Shown in pieces: positions 7,306 to 14,052 of a stretch of DNA of 15,981 bases. The notes under the pieces were generated by a model. That model had not been told where the DNA came from. It saw only the letters and a program-made list of their open reading frames with translations, and did not search any database. Numbering within the stretch: the first letter of the stretch is position 1; each line of letters begins with the position of its first letter. Source of the DNA: JAGWJU01 sp035533295 (GTDB taxonomy: Bacteria > Elusimicrobiota > Elusimicrobia > UBA1565 > UBA9628). The stretch spans positions 1 to 15,981 of the forward strand of contig DATLUA010000044.1 in assembly GCA_035533295.1 (NCBI GenBank), given 5' to 3'. Position numbers and translations under genes: made by a program.

Positions 7306-7924
7306 GGAGTGCGCCGACGCCAAGACGATTGCGGCCGCCGAGCGCCTGGCCCGGGCCGCGCCCGGCTTTTATCTCGCGGGCGGCACGGCGCTGGCCCTGC
7401 GGCTCGGCCACCGGATTTCCCTGGACCTGGATCTCTTCTCGCGGGACAACGCCCTAGGCGCGGCGGAGCGCCGTGCCATCCAGCGCCGCCTGGAAAAATC
7501 CGGGGCGTTTAAAATCCTAGAAAGCAAGGACGGCGCCTGCCATTTCGACTTAAAAGGAGTTTCCGTCAGCCTGTTCCACTATCCCTACCGCCTTCTGGGC
7601 CGGACCGCCGCCTGGCGCGGCCTCAAGGTCGCGGCGCTCGAGGACGTCGCGGCCATGAAGCTGGGCGCGGTCATCGGCCGCGGATCGCGCAAGGATTTCG
7701 TCGATCTCTATTTTCTCTCGCGGCTGCGCGGCTGGGATTGGCTTCGGCGCGCGGGCAAGCGCAAGTTTCCCCGCCACGCCGATTTCGCGCTCCAGGCCGC
7801 CAAGGCTTTGGTCTACTTCGCGGACGCCGAGAAGGAGCCCCTGCCGCGGCTCCTGGCGCCGTTGTCATGGGGGGAGCTCAAATCCCGCTTCGAGCGCGAA
7901 GCACCCAGGAGTTTCCTGCCATGA
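7292..7924 (+). CDS. AbiEii/AbiGii family nucleotidyltransferase toxin
   Basis: A 210-residue protein with the family hallmarks: FYLAGGTALALRLGHR (GG at 30-31), LDLDLFSR (45-51), GVSVSLFHYPY (89-99), then AAMKLGAVIGRG and RKDFVDLYFL (133-142), whose lysines and aspartates belong to the conserved C-terminal motif. AbiEii proteins are the toxins of type IV systems; related nucleotidyltransferases modify tRNA. With the upstream regulator it forms a complete bicistronic module. Its stop overlaps an ATG (ATGA at 7921-7924) that begins a GT4-like reading frame, so the toxin was once translationally coupled to a glycosyltransferase gene. Confidence 0.85.
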   Translation: MRWHEECADAKTIAAAERLARAAPGFYLAGGTALALRLGHRISLDLDLFSRDNALGAAERRAIQRRLEKSGAFKILESKDGACHFDLKGVSVSLFHYPYRLLGRTAAWRGLKVAALEDVAAMKLGAVIGRGSRKDFVDLYFLSRLRGWDWLRRAGKRKFPRHADFALQAAKALVYFADAEKEPLPRLLAPLSWGELKSRFEREAPRSFLP

Positions 7925-7977
7925 GCGGCAAAATCAAGGTGCTGAAGGTCATCGAGTGCGGCGGGCCCGGCGGCCGT
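7921..7977 (+). pseudogene. 5' stub of a GT4 glycosyltransferase gene
   Basis: MSGKIKVLKVIECGGPGG closely resembles the N-terminus of the GT4 at 10940 (KIKVFHVLECGD), the first beta strand and glycine loop of a GT-B fold. After about 17-19 codons the sequence switches, within GCCCGGCGGCCGT, to the flippase 3' region in a different frame. The rest of the gene is missing. The frame stays open across the flippase fragment and enters the GT10 gene in frame. Confidence 0.65.
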
Positions 7978-8278
7978 TCTGATGGGCGCTTTTGGCATTG
8001 TGGCGGGTCCGCTGCTTCTCCCCCTGATGACCGGAAAGCAATTTCACGCCTTTGCCTGGCCGGCCGCCTGGGGCGCGCTGACGGAGTCGGTCCGCATGAT
8101 CAATTTCACCTACGGCCTGGTCGCCCACGCGCGGCTGAAAATCCCCCTCCCGAACATCGTCTTGATCGCGGCGATCTTTCTGATCTTCGGCCTCTACGTC
8201 CTAATGGCCCGATGGATTCTGGCCAAACCCTGCCTGGCCCTAGGCGAGACCTCATGATTCCGGCCACGTTTTTTACCT
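7965..8278 (+). repeat. Flippase 3' end plus GT10 start, copy 2 (diverged, deleted)
   Basis: Second copy of 6175-6737. It lacks 249 bp (83 codons, in frame) relative to copy 1; the break falls between the similar sequences CGGCTTAAAAT and CGGCTACGAAT of copy 1. The substitutions are mostly third-position changes, so this is a diverged allele and not a fresh tandem copy. Confidence 0.88.
7982..8257 (+). pseudogene. Truncated flippase remnant
   Basis: A 91-residue in-frame remnant (MGAFGIVAGPLLLPLMTG at its start, ending CLALGETS) equivalent to the C-terminal third of the Wzx at 5244, minus 83 internal residues. It retains two or three hydrophobic segments and the genuine stop overlapping the GT10 start. 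It cannot form a transporter. If translated, its use may be limited to delivering ribosomes to the GT10 ATG through the ATGA overlap. Confidence 0.75.
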
Positions 8279-9264
8279 GGGGTCCCTATCTGGGCAACAA
8301 GCAGTTTGACGCAAGCGATAAAATCTTGAATCGCGACGACTGCCTGCGCGGCTTTTATTTGCTGAAAAAAACACTTCGGGAGCACGGCGTCGATTTAAGC
8401 ACGCAAGACGTCAACCCGCCGGAGAATTCCGCTTTCATTTTATTCAACGACATGCCGTTGCCGCGGCACGTCCCCCGCGGCAAAAAATGCTATTTGCTTT
8501 TATTCGAATCCGCGCTCATCAGGCCCGACAACTGGAATATGGAACGCCATGCGCGGTTCGACAGGATATTCACCTGGCGTGACGACTTGGTGGACGGCAA
8601 GAAATACTTCAAGATTAATTATTATTCGAACATCCTATCCGCGCCCAAACCGGAGACCTCTAAAAAAGAAAAGCTCTGCGCCATGATCGCGAACAACAAA
8701 TACGTCCGCTCTCCCCTGGAGCTCTACTCGCGGCGCGTGGAGGCCGTCCGCTGGTTCGAGAAAAATCATCCCGAGGATTTCGACCTCTACGGCGGCGGCT
8801 GGGACGATCGGCCGACGCTCAAGTCCGCGGCCAAGGCGCTTCTCAATTTTGCCCCCGAACGTATTTTCGAAAGGAAGTTCCCGTCCTACCGCGGCCGCGT
8901 CGAATCAAAAAACGCCGCGCTGCAAAAATATAAGTTCGCGATTTGCTATGAGAACGCCCGCGGCATTCCCGGCTATATCACGGAAAAAATAATCGACTGT
9001 CTTGCCGCCGGCTGCGTGCCCGTCTATTGGGGCGCGCCCAACATCGCGGACCATATCCCGAAAGAGGCTTTTATCGATTTTACGAGCTTCAGCGGCTACG
9101 AATCGCTCTACCGCTATTTGCGGAACATGCCGGAGAACGAATACGCGGGCTATCTCGACGCGGGCAAAAACTTCCTGACCGGCGAAAAAGGCCGGGCCTT
9201 CAGCGCGGAATTTTTCGCCAATCAGGTGTCCGCGCGAATTTTAGAGGATTTTAAAAACTTTTAA
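8254..9264 (+). CDS. GT10 family alpha-1,3-fucosyltransferase-like glycosyltransferase
   Basis: A 336-residue cytosolic enzyme. The GT10 signature is clear at about 228-260: FAICYENARGIPGYITEKI, then CLAAGCVPVYWGAPNIADHIP. The glutamate, asparagine and lysine of this block bind GDP-fucose in characterised family members. The N-terminal acceptor domain (FILFNDMPLP, CYLLLFESALI) precedes it. It probably adds fucose or a similar deoxy sugar to the repeat unit. ATG 8254 overlaps the flippase-remnant stop. A longer start at 7921 is open in frame and would add 111 residues of GT4 stub and out-of-frame flippase sequence. 8254 is preferred because the family N-terminus begins there. Confidence 0.9.
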   Translation: MIPATFFTWGPYLGNKQFDASDKILNRDDCLRGFYLLKKTLREHGVDLSTQDVNPPENSAFILFNDMPLPRHVPRGKKCYLLLFESALIRPDNWNMERHARFDRIFTWRDDLVDGKKYFKINYYSNILSAPKPETSKKEKLCAMIANNKYVRSPLELYSRRVEAVRWFEKNHPEDFDLYGGGWDDRPTLKSAAKALLNFAPERIFERKFPSYRGRVESKNAALQKYKFAICYENARGIPGYITEKIIDCLAAGCVPVYWGAPNIADHIPKEAFIDFTSFSGYESLYRYLRNMPENEYAGYLDAGKNFLTGEKGRAFSAEFFANQVSARILEDFKNF

Positions 9265-9413
9265 TTTTATGCCTGTTCCCCGCAATGAGCACGATGATGT
9301 TCCCATAAGGTAGAATAACACAAAATTCGGCTCATGACAGAAAATTGTGAAGGCGGCCGTAGCCGTCTGGAAATGACGCATCAGCATGGTATGCTCTCGC
9401 TGTCCTCTTGGAA
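9265..9413 (+). other. Stub-filled intergenic region upstream of the Wzy-like gene
   Basis: 149 bp without a full gene. An ATG at 9269 opens a 14-codon frame closed at 9311-9313. A second short frame (ATG 9373) begins in a near-copy of the next gene's start: GGAAATGACG occurs at 9369-9378 and again at 9410-9419. GGCGGCCGT, the core of the flippase junction, also occurs at 9352-9360, followed by a weak GC-rich hairpin without a T tract. TGGTATGCT (9387-9395) is a possible extended -10 but lacks a good -35. No terminator is seen. Confidence 0.45.
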
Positions 9414-10889
9414 ATGACGGATCGGATGTCGCAGATTAAAAAAACCATTAGGCGCCTGGTGTACTGCGCGATTATACTGACGCCATTCGTGTATCTTCCC
9501 TATTTCCCCGGCCTGCTCCACTCGATGGGCTTGGCCGGGTCTTTTTATCCCCTTGCGATCGCGCTGCTTCTATGGGTCTGGATGATTTTTAAAAACAGAA
9601 AGCTCCGGATTCCCAAGAATTTAAGCGCTGAAATATTCGCGATCTTCATATTGTGGATCATGGCCTCCGCTCTCGCCAACACGGGAGCGATTGCCCACTC
9701 CCATACAAAAGGAATATCCGGAATCGAGAAACTACTCCTCCAGTGCCTTCTCCTTGGTTTTGTCAGCCTTTGTTCCCTCATGGTTTATGAGGCCGGTCTT
9801 TACGCTCCCGATTTTTTAAAGCATGTTCGGACTTGCGTGCTCGTCTCGGTTCTGCTGGCCGGCTGTTACTCGATGCTGGAGTGCATAGGCATTTACTACG
9901 GCCCGAATTCGTGGGCGTTTCTAAAAATTCACTCTCTCTCTGCATGGATATTTTTCTCGCCCGTCAATGCGCCCTCGCACAGACTCACGTCGGTATGCGG
10001 GCAATCTTCCTGGTTCGGCATGTACGCCGGCTTCGCCCTGCCCTGGTTATTTTCTTACGTCTTCACCGAGAAAAGGCTTTTGTGGGTTTATTTTGGTTTA
10101 TGCACTTATTTTATTTCTTTGACTGTCTTGGCCATTTCCCGCACGGCTTATGCGGTTGCTTTCGCGGAAATTTTCATTTTTCTTATCGGTCTCATTTTGG
10201 GAGGCAGAAATATTCCCTGGAAACGCTCCTTTTTGCTTTTAGCCGCTGTCCTTCTGGCCCTTTTAATGACCACGACGATCTTTGGGACAAAAGCTTACTC
10301 CGGCTATGATTCAATGGCATCCATGCCGTCTTCGCTGCGGAAAATCGCCGAACGGGAGTTGTCCCCTCTGTCGGCTTCGGCGCTCCCGCCAACAAAAAAT
10401 GGATCTAATGCTGGGAGATTCGGGAGCCAGTTAGCAGCGCTCAGAATGGCGGTGTCCCGCCCGATTTTCGGGGTAGGACTCGCGCAATACGGCTTTTACA
10501 TGTCCAGCTATTTTCCCCGTCAAATGTTAGATGATGAAAGTCGAGGTTGGCTGAGTACGGCGCCCGGTAGTTCCTGGCCTGATTCTTACAATATCCACAT
10601 AAGAATCGCCGCCGAACAAGGCTTCGTCGGCTTAGGGTTATGGTGTCTGCTTTGGATAACGCTGATCTGGCGGTGTTTTGTCTGTTATCGTGAGAACACG
10701 CGCCTTATCGGGAAGCCTGATTTTTTGGGCTTGGCGCTCCTAACGGCAATTATCGGCGTTCTCCTGGGCGGCTTTAGCGACGGCACTTTCCGTTTTTTCA
10801 CCTACTGGATCGTCCTTGGGCTTGGTTGGACTTATATGGAAACCCGCTCGTGTCCGGAGAAAATCTGCCGGACACCAGCGGGTTTGTAG
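9414..10889 (+). CDS. O-antigen polymerase/ligase (Wzy/WaaL-like) membrane protein
   Basis: A roughly 491-residue protein with about ten or more hydrophobic helices (for example LAIALLLWVWMIF, LLAAVLLALLMTTTIFG). A large extracytoplasmic loop lies near residues 290-400. The signature in and after that loop is RMAVSRPIFGVGLAQYGFY, followed by an SYNIHIRIAAEQGFVGLGLW segment, typical of Wzy_C/O-antigen-ligase proteins. It would polymerise lipid-linked repeat units or ligate them to an acceptor; the two activities cannot be separated here. Starts at 9408 (TTG), 9414 and 9426 (ATG) are all possible, and none has a well-spaced Shine-Dalgarno. Base composition is visibly more AT-rich than in neighbours, suggesting a different origin. 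Confidence 0.82.
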   Translation: MTDRMSQIKKTIRRLVYCAIILTPFVYLPYFPGLLHSMGLAGSFYPLAIALLLWVWMIFKNRKLRIPKNLSAEIFAIFILWIMASALANTGAIAHSHTKGISGIEKLLLQCLLLGFVSLCSLMVYEAGLYAPDFLKHVRTCVLVSVLLAGCYSMLECIGIYYGPNSWAFLKIHSLSAWIFFSPVNAPSHRLTSVCGQSSWFGMYAGFALPWLFSYVFTEKRLLWVYFGLCTYFISLTVLAISRTAYAVAFAEIFIFLIGLILGGRNIPWKRSFLLLAAVLLALLMTTTIFGTKAYSGYDSMASMPSSLRKIAERELSPLSASALPPTKNGSNAGRFGSQLAALRMAVSRPIFGVGLAQYGFYMSSYFPRQMLDDESRGWLSTAPGSSWPDSYNIHIRIAAEQGFVGLGLWCLLWITLIWRCFVCYRENTRLIGKPDFLGLALLTAIIGVLLGGFSDGTFRFFTYWIVLGLGWTYMETRSCPEKICRTPAGL

Positions 10890-10939
10890 AACAAAAATTT
10901 ATGCCTGCCGCTGGAATTGATAAGGATTTTAGGCGCGGG

Positions 10940-12076
10940 ATGGGCCTGCGGACCGCGCCGGCGGATAAAATAAAAGTTTTTCACGTCCTGGAATGCGGCG
11001 ACTTGACCGGTTGCAGCCGCCTGGTGGCCTCCATCTGCAACGGCCTTGATCCCGCGCAATTCGAAACAGCCGTCATCTACGCCCTCAGGTCCGGAGCGAC
11101 CAAGGACGCCTTCGAGTCGCAATTCGCGCCGCACGTCCGGAAAATCCACCTGCCGGACATGGTCCGGCCGATTTTCCCCCGCAAGGACCTGGCCGCGCTC
11201 ATGGAGCTCAACCGGATATTCTCTCGGGAAAAACCGGATGCGGTTCACCTGCATTCGTCCAAGGCCGGCTTTCTGGGGCGTTTCGCCGCGCGCTGGGCAA
11301 ACGTTCCCAGAATTTTCTACTCCTCCCACGGCTACAGCTTCCGCATGACGGACGCCTCCTACCCGGCGCGCGCGCTTTATTTCTCGCTGGAATTAATGGC
11401 CTCGCAAGTCGGCGAGGTTTTGGTCAACGCCCCGAACGAGCTAGGCATCGCGAAAAAGTTCGCGGGCGCGCGCGCCCATCCCTGCTACAACGCCATCGCT
11501 GTTTCCGCCTTCACGCCCCGGTACCCGGACCCCGATGAACCCGCGCCGCTCATCGCAGCCTGCGGCCGGATCACCGCGGCCAAAAATCCTGAGGCGTTTT
11601 TACGGCTTTGCGCCAAACTGGCGGCGCGCTACCCCTCCGCGCGCTTTAAATGGATCGGCGCCATGCAGACGGAAAAAGACGGCCTGCGCTTCCAAGACAT
11701 GATTTTAAAGCTCGACCTCGACGAAAAGATGGTTCTTACCGGTTGGCTGCCGCCGCGGCAAGCTCAAGATGAAGCGCGGTCCTGTGACATCATTATTCAC
11801 TATTCCAAATGGGACGTCCTGCCCACCGCGGTTTTGGAGGCGATGGCCCTGGGCAAGCCCGTAATCGGCTCGGCGGCCGTGGACCAAATCATCGATGGAA
11901 AGACAGGATACGTTGTTTTTGACGAGAACGCGCTTTTTGAACGCGCTTGCTGGCTTTGGGATTCGGGAGCCTTGCGCGCGTCCATGGGCCGGGCCGCGCG
12001 CGCGGCGGTCGAGCAAAATTATGATCTACCCGGCCTAATATCACGGCTGGAAAAGTTTTATACTGGAACATCCTAG
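10940..12076 (+). CDS. GT4 family glycosyltransferase
   Basis: A 378-residue GT-B enzyme. The N-terminal domain begins KIKVFHVLECGDLTG and contains DAVHLHSSKAGFLGRFAAR and FYSSHGYSF. The C-terminal donor domain has AACGRITAAKNPEAFLRL, MVLTGWLPP and WDVLPTAVLEAMALGKPVIG, including the E-x7-E type element of retaining GT4 enzymes. It probably adds a hexose to the repeat unit. ATG 10940 was chosen because AGG lies 6 nt upstream and the protein then starts close to KIKV, as in the stub at 7921. ATG 10901 is the alternative. The final ~80 bp, with the start of the next gene, are repeated at 13949-14052. Confidence 0.85.
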   Translation: MGLRTAPADKIKVFHVLECGDLTGCSRLVASICNGLDPAQFETAVIYALRSGATKDAFESQFAPHVRKIHLPDMVRPIFPRKDLAALMELNRIFSREKPDAVHLHSSKAGFLGRFAARWANVPRIFYSSHGYSFRMTDASYPARALYFSLELMASQVGEVLVNAPNELGIAKKFAGARAHPCYNAIAVSAFTPRYPDPDEPAPLIAACGRITAAKNPEAFLRLCAKLAARYPSARFKWIGAMQTEKDGLRFQDMILKLDLDEKMVLTGWLPPRQAQDEARSCDIIIHYSKWDVLPTAVLEAMALGKPVIGSAAVDQIIDGKTGYVVFDENALFERACWLWDSGALRASMGRAARAAVEQNYDLPGLISRLEKFYTGTS

Positions 12077-12100
12077 CGTGAAAAAAATTGGAATCGTCAT
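11997..12100 (+). repeat. GT4 end / GT2 start junction, copy 1
   Basis: 104 bp that read as identical to 13949-14052. It covers the last ~27 codons of the GT4 gene, its stop and the first ~8 codons of the following GT2 gene (GTG start). Beyond 12100 the copies remain similar but differ at several silent positions for ~20 bp before copy 1 switches to ligase sequence. Confidence 0.9.
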
Positions 12101-12419
12101 TCCGGCTTACCGCGAAAGCGCCGGCATCCACCTGGAGCTTTGGAAAGCAGCTTGGCGCATGTTCAAGGACCGGCCGATTCTGGGCGCGGGGCTCAGCAAC
12201 TACAACACGCTCTTCGGGCATTACCATAGCCTACCTTTCGCGGGCCGGCCCTCCTGGGGCAACGCGCACGACACCTGCCTTTTCCAGATGGCCGAGCGGG
12301 GCCTCATCGGCTTGGCCGCGCTGCAAGTCGGCATGGTCTGGATGCCGACTCTGGCGCTCTATTGCTGGATGGGGCGCTCCGGCGGCCGCGCCGACAGGCG
12401 CTGGGGCCGGCTGTGGTAA
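12078..12419 (+). pseudogene. Chimera: GT2 start fused in frame to O-antigen-ligase C-terminus
   Basis: The GTG start and first ~15 residues (MKKIGIVIPAYRESA) match the intact GT2 at 14030. From about residue 17 the protein becomes LELWKAAWRMFKDRPILGAG, followed by SWGNAHDTCLFQMAERGLIG, the Wzy_C/O-antigen-ligase C-terminal signature. One or two hydrophobic segments follow, and the stop is at 12417-12419. The ligase part is unlike the protein at 9414, so it derives from a different glycan locus. The fusion is in frame and could be made as a 113-residue product, but it lacks the membrane core of a ligase and the catalytic part of a GT2, so function is unlikely. Confidence 0.78.
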
Positions 12420-12430
12420 AATAACCCGGC
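12414..12430 (+). promoter_or_regulatory. Possible extended -10 for the WcaJ-like gene
   Basis: TGGTAAAAT at 12414-12422 overlaps the ligase-fragment stop and lies 8 nt from the ATG at 12431. It has the TGn-TAAAAT form of the cassette B promoter and would give a leaderless or nearly leaderless mRNA. No convincing -35 is seen at 17 bp, so support is weak. Confidence 0.3.
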
Positions 12431-13888
12431 ATGAGCCCGGAACAAGCCGCTTCCGCCAAGGCCGGGCTACCCCCCTGGCTGCCCCCCTGGCTGCGCCACG
12501 CCCTGCGCGAGATTGTCCACGTGACGCTCGACGCCGCCGCCGTGGCCGCGGCCTACTGGCTGGCCTACAAGACCCGCTTTGACTGGGCGTTTTTGACCCG
12601 CCGCCTGCCGGTCTCGCCGGCCGAAATCCTCCAGCACGCGGAAATCTACCATCGCAGCGTGTGGGCCGCGGTGCTTCTGTGGCTGGCGGTCTTCGCTTAT
12701 TCCTCGCGGCTCTACAGCCGGCCCTGGTCCTCGTTCTCCGACCGCTTTTTGGCCATCTTAAAGGGCGCGGTCGTCTCGACCGGCTTTACGCTGGCGGCCG
12801 CCGACATCTACGACCGCCTGGCCTACTCGCGCCTCATGCTGGCCCTGGCGCTGCCTTGGGCGGTGCTGCTTTCCTCCGCCGTGGAATGGGGAGTCATGTT
12901 CCTGGACCGCAGCCTCGCGCGCTTGGAATCGGCCCGGCCCGCGCTCCTGATCGGCCGGGGCGCGCTCACCGAATTAATCCGCGCGCGCATCACGAGCCGG
13001 CATCCCGGCGCGGAGGTGATCGCGCGCACGGACCTGCCGCCGGGCGCGGAGCTCGAATCCTTGCTGCGGGAACGCCCCTATCTCGAGCTCATCTTGCTGC
13101 GCTCGGGCCTGCCCCACGGGCGCGTGCTGGCCGCCGCGGAAATCTGCGACGCGGCCGGCGTGGGATTTAAGATGATCCCGGACGTGCTCGAAGTGCGCCT
13201 GGGCGAGGTGCAGATGGACGAGAGCCTGGGCCTGCCCGCCTACCGCATCGAGCACCTTTCGCTTTCCCGCGCCAACTACCTCGCCAAGCGCGCCTTCGAC
13301 GTGGCCTTTAGCCTGACCGTCCTTCTGGTCCTCTCGCCCATTTTGATTTTGTGCGCGCTCCTCATCAAGCTCGACTCCTCCGGGCCGGTGTTCTACCGGC
13401 AGAAGCGCTACGGCCACAAGGGCCGCATCTTTTCGGTCTTCAAGTTCCGCACCATGGCCGCCGATGCCGAGTCGCGGGTCAAGGAAATTCAAGGCGCGGG
13501 CGGCCAGGCCGGCGCGTTCTTGAAGGCCAGGAGCGATCCGCGCGTCACAAGCGTCGGGCGCTGGCTGCGCCGGCTCTCCTTGGACGAGTTCCCCCAATTC
13601 CTGAACGTCCTCTCGGGCGAGATGAGCGTGGTGGGGCCGCGGCCCTTGGCGCTCTCCAGCGGCGAGACGGAGAAGCTTCAGGAGGCCTTCGGCGAGACGG
13701 CCAGGAAGCGCTTAAACGCCCTGCCCGGCATCACGGGCTTGTGGCAGGTCTCGGGCCGCTCCAACGTGAGCGACGAGCAGCGCTTCGCCATGGACTTGTT
13801 CTACATCGAGCACTGGTCTTTGGGGCTTGATTTGCGCATTATCCTCAAGACCCCCGCCGCGGTCCTCTTCGGCACGGGCGCGTACTAA
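12431..13888 (+). CDS. WcaJ-type undecaprenyl-phosphate sugar phosphotransferase
   Basis: A 485-residue polyisoprenyl-phosphate hexose-1-phosphate transferase that starts repeat-unit synthesis by moving a sugar-1-phosphate from UDP-sugar to undecaprenyl phosphate. The N-terminal half has about four hydrophobic helices and a degenerate Rossmann-like segment (ARPALLIGRGALTELI near 175). The catalytic bacterial sugar transferase domain starts near residue 285: a membrane helix, then GPVFYRQKRYGHKGRIFSVFKFRTM. LDEFPQFLNVLSGEMSVVGPRP and PGITGLWQVSGRS follow, all hallmark motifs. The domain appears complete. High GC and its position between two copies of a host junction show that it arrived as a block. 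It is the only initiating transferase in this window. Confidence 0.92.
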   Translation: MSPEQAASAKAGLPPWLPPWLRHALREIVHVTLDAAAVAAAYWLAYKTRFDWAFLTRRLPVSPAEILQHAEIYHRSVWAAVLLWLAVFAYSSRLYSRPWSSFSDRFLAILKGAVVSTGFTLAAADIYDRLAYSRLMLALALPWAVLLSSAVEWGVMFLDRSLARLESARPALLIGRGALTELIRARITSRHPGAEVIARTDLPPGAELESLLRERPYLELILLRSGLPHGRVLAAAEICDAAGVGFKMIPDVLEVRLGEVQMDESLGLPAYRIEHLSLSRANYLAKRAFDVAFSLTVLLVLSPILILCALLIKLDSSGPVFYRQKRYGHKGRIFSVFKFRTMAADAESRVKEIQGAGGQAGAFLKARSDPRVTSVGRWLRRLSLDEFPQFLNVLSGEMSVVGPRPLALSSGETEKLQEAFGETARKRLNALPGITGLWQVSGRSNVSDEQRFAMDLFYIEHWSLGLDLRIILKTPAAVLFGTGAY

Positions 13889-13909
13889 ATTAAATCTCTC
13901 GATGACCCC

Positions 13910-13990
13910 ATGGCCACGCTTAAACAATTCGTGGAGCGATCCGGCGGCCGCGCGCGGCGGTCGAGCAAAATTATGATCTACCCGGCCTAA
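13910..13990 (+). pseudogene. 5' stub of an unidentified gene
   Basis: An ATG 22 nt after the WcaJ stop opens MATLKQFVERSGGR. The frame then enters the second copy of the GT4 3' region out of frame and stops at 13988-13990. The break lies in GGCGGCCGCG (13943-13952). I do not recognise the 14-residue N-terminus. Its position and truncation parallel the GT4 stub after cassette C, so it is probably the start of the gene that followed the WcaJ gene in the donor locus. Confidence 0.4.
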
Positions 13991-14052
13991 TATCACGGCT
14001 GGAAAAGTTTTATACTGGAACATCCTAGCGTGAAAAAAATTGGAATCGTCAT
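13949..14052 (+). repeat. GT4 end / GT2 start junction, copy 2
   Basis: Second copy of 11997-12100. The GT4 part is out of frame and lacks its upstream gene; the GT2 part continues into the intact gene at 14030. The left edge falls in a run of alternating CG with a 2-bp length difference from copy 1. Confidence 0.9.

Noticed and set aside
9345..9368. GC-rich hairpin after the GT10 gene as a terminator
   Set aside because: The stem is about 6 bp with a G-T pair and no T tract follows.
12059..12080. TATACT upstream of the GT2 GTG starts (12059-12064 and 14011-14016)
   Set aside because: It lies within GT4 coding sequence, there is no -35 at a suitable distance, and the spacing differs from the cassette promoters.
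12974..13597. - strand open frame of 207 codons inside the WcaJ-like gene
   Set aside because: The sense-strand gene has complete catalytic motifs, and the antisense frame has none.
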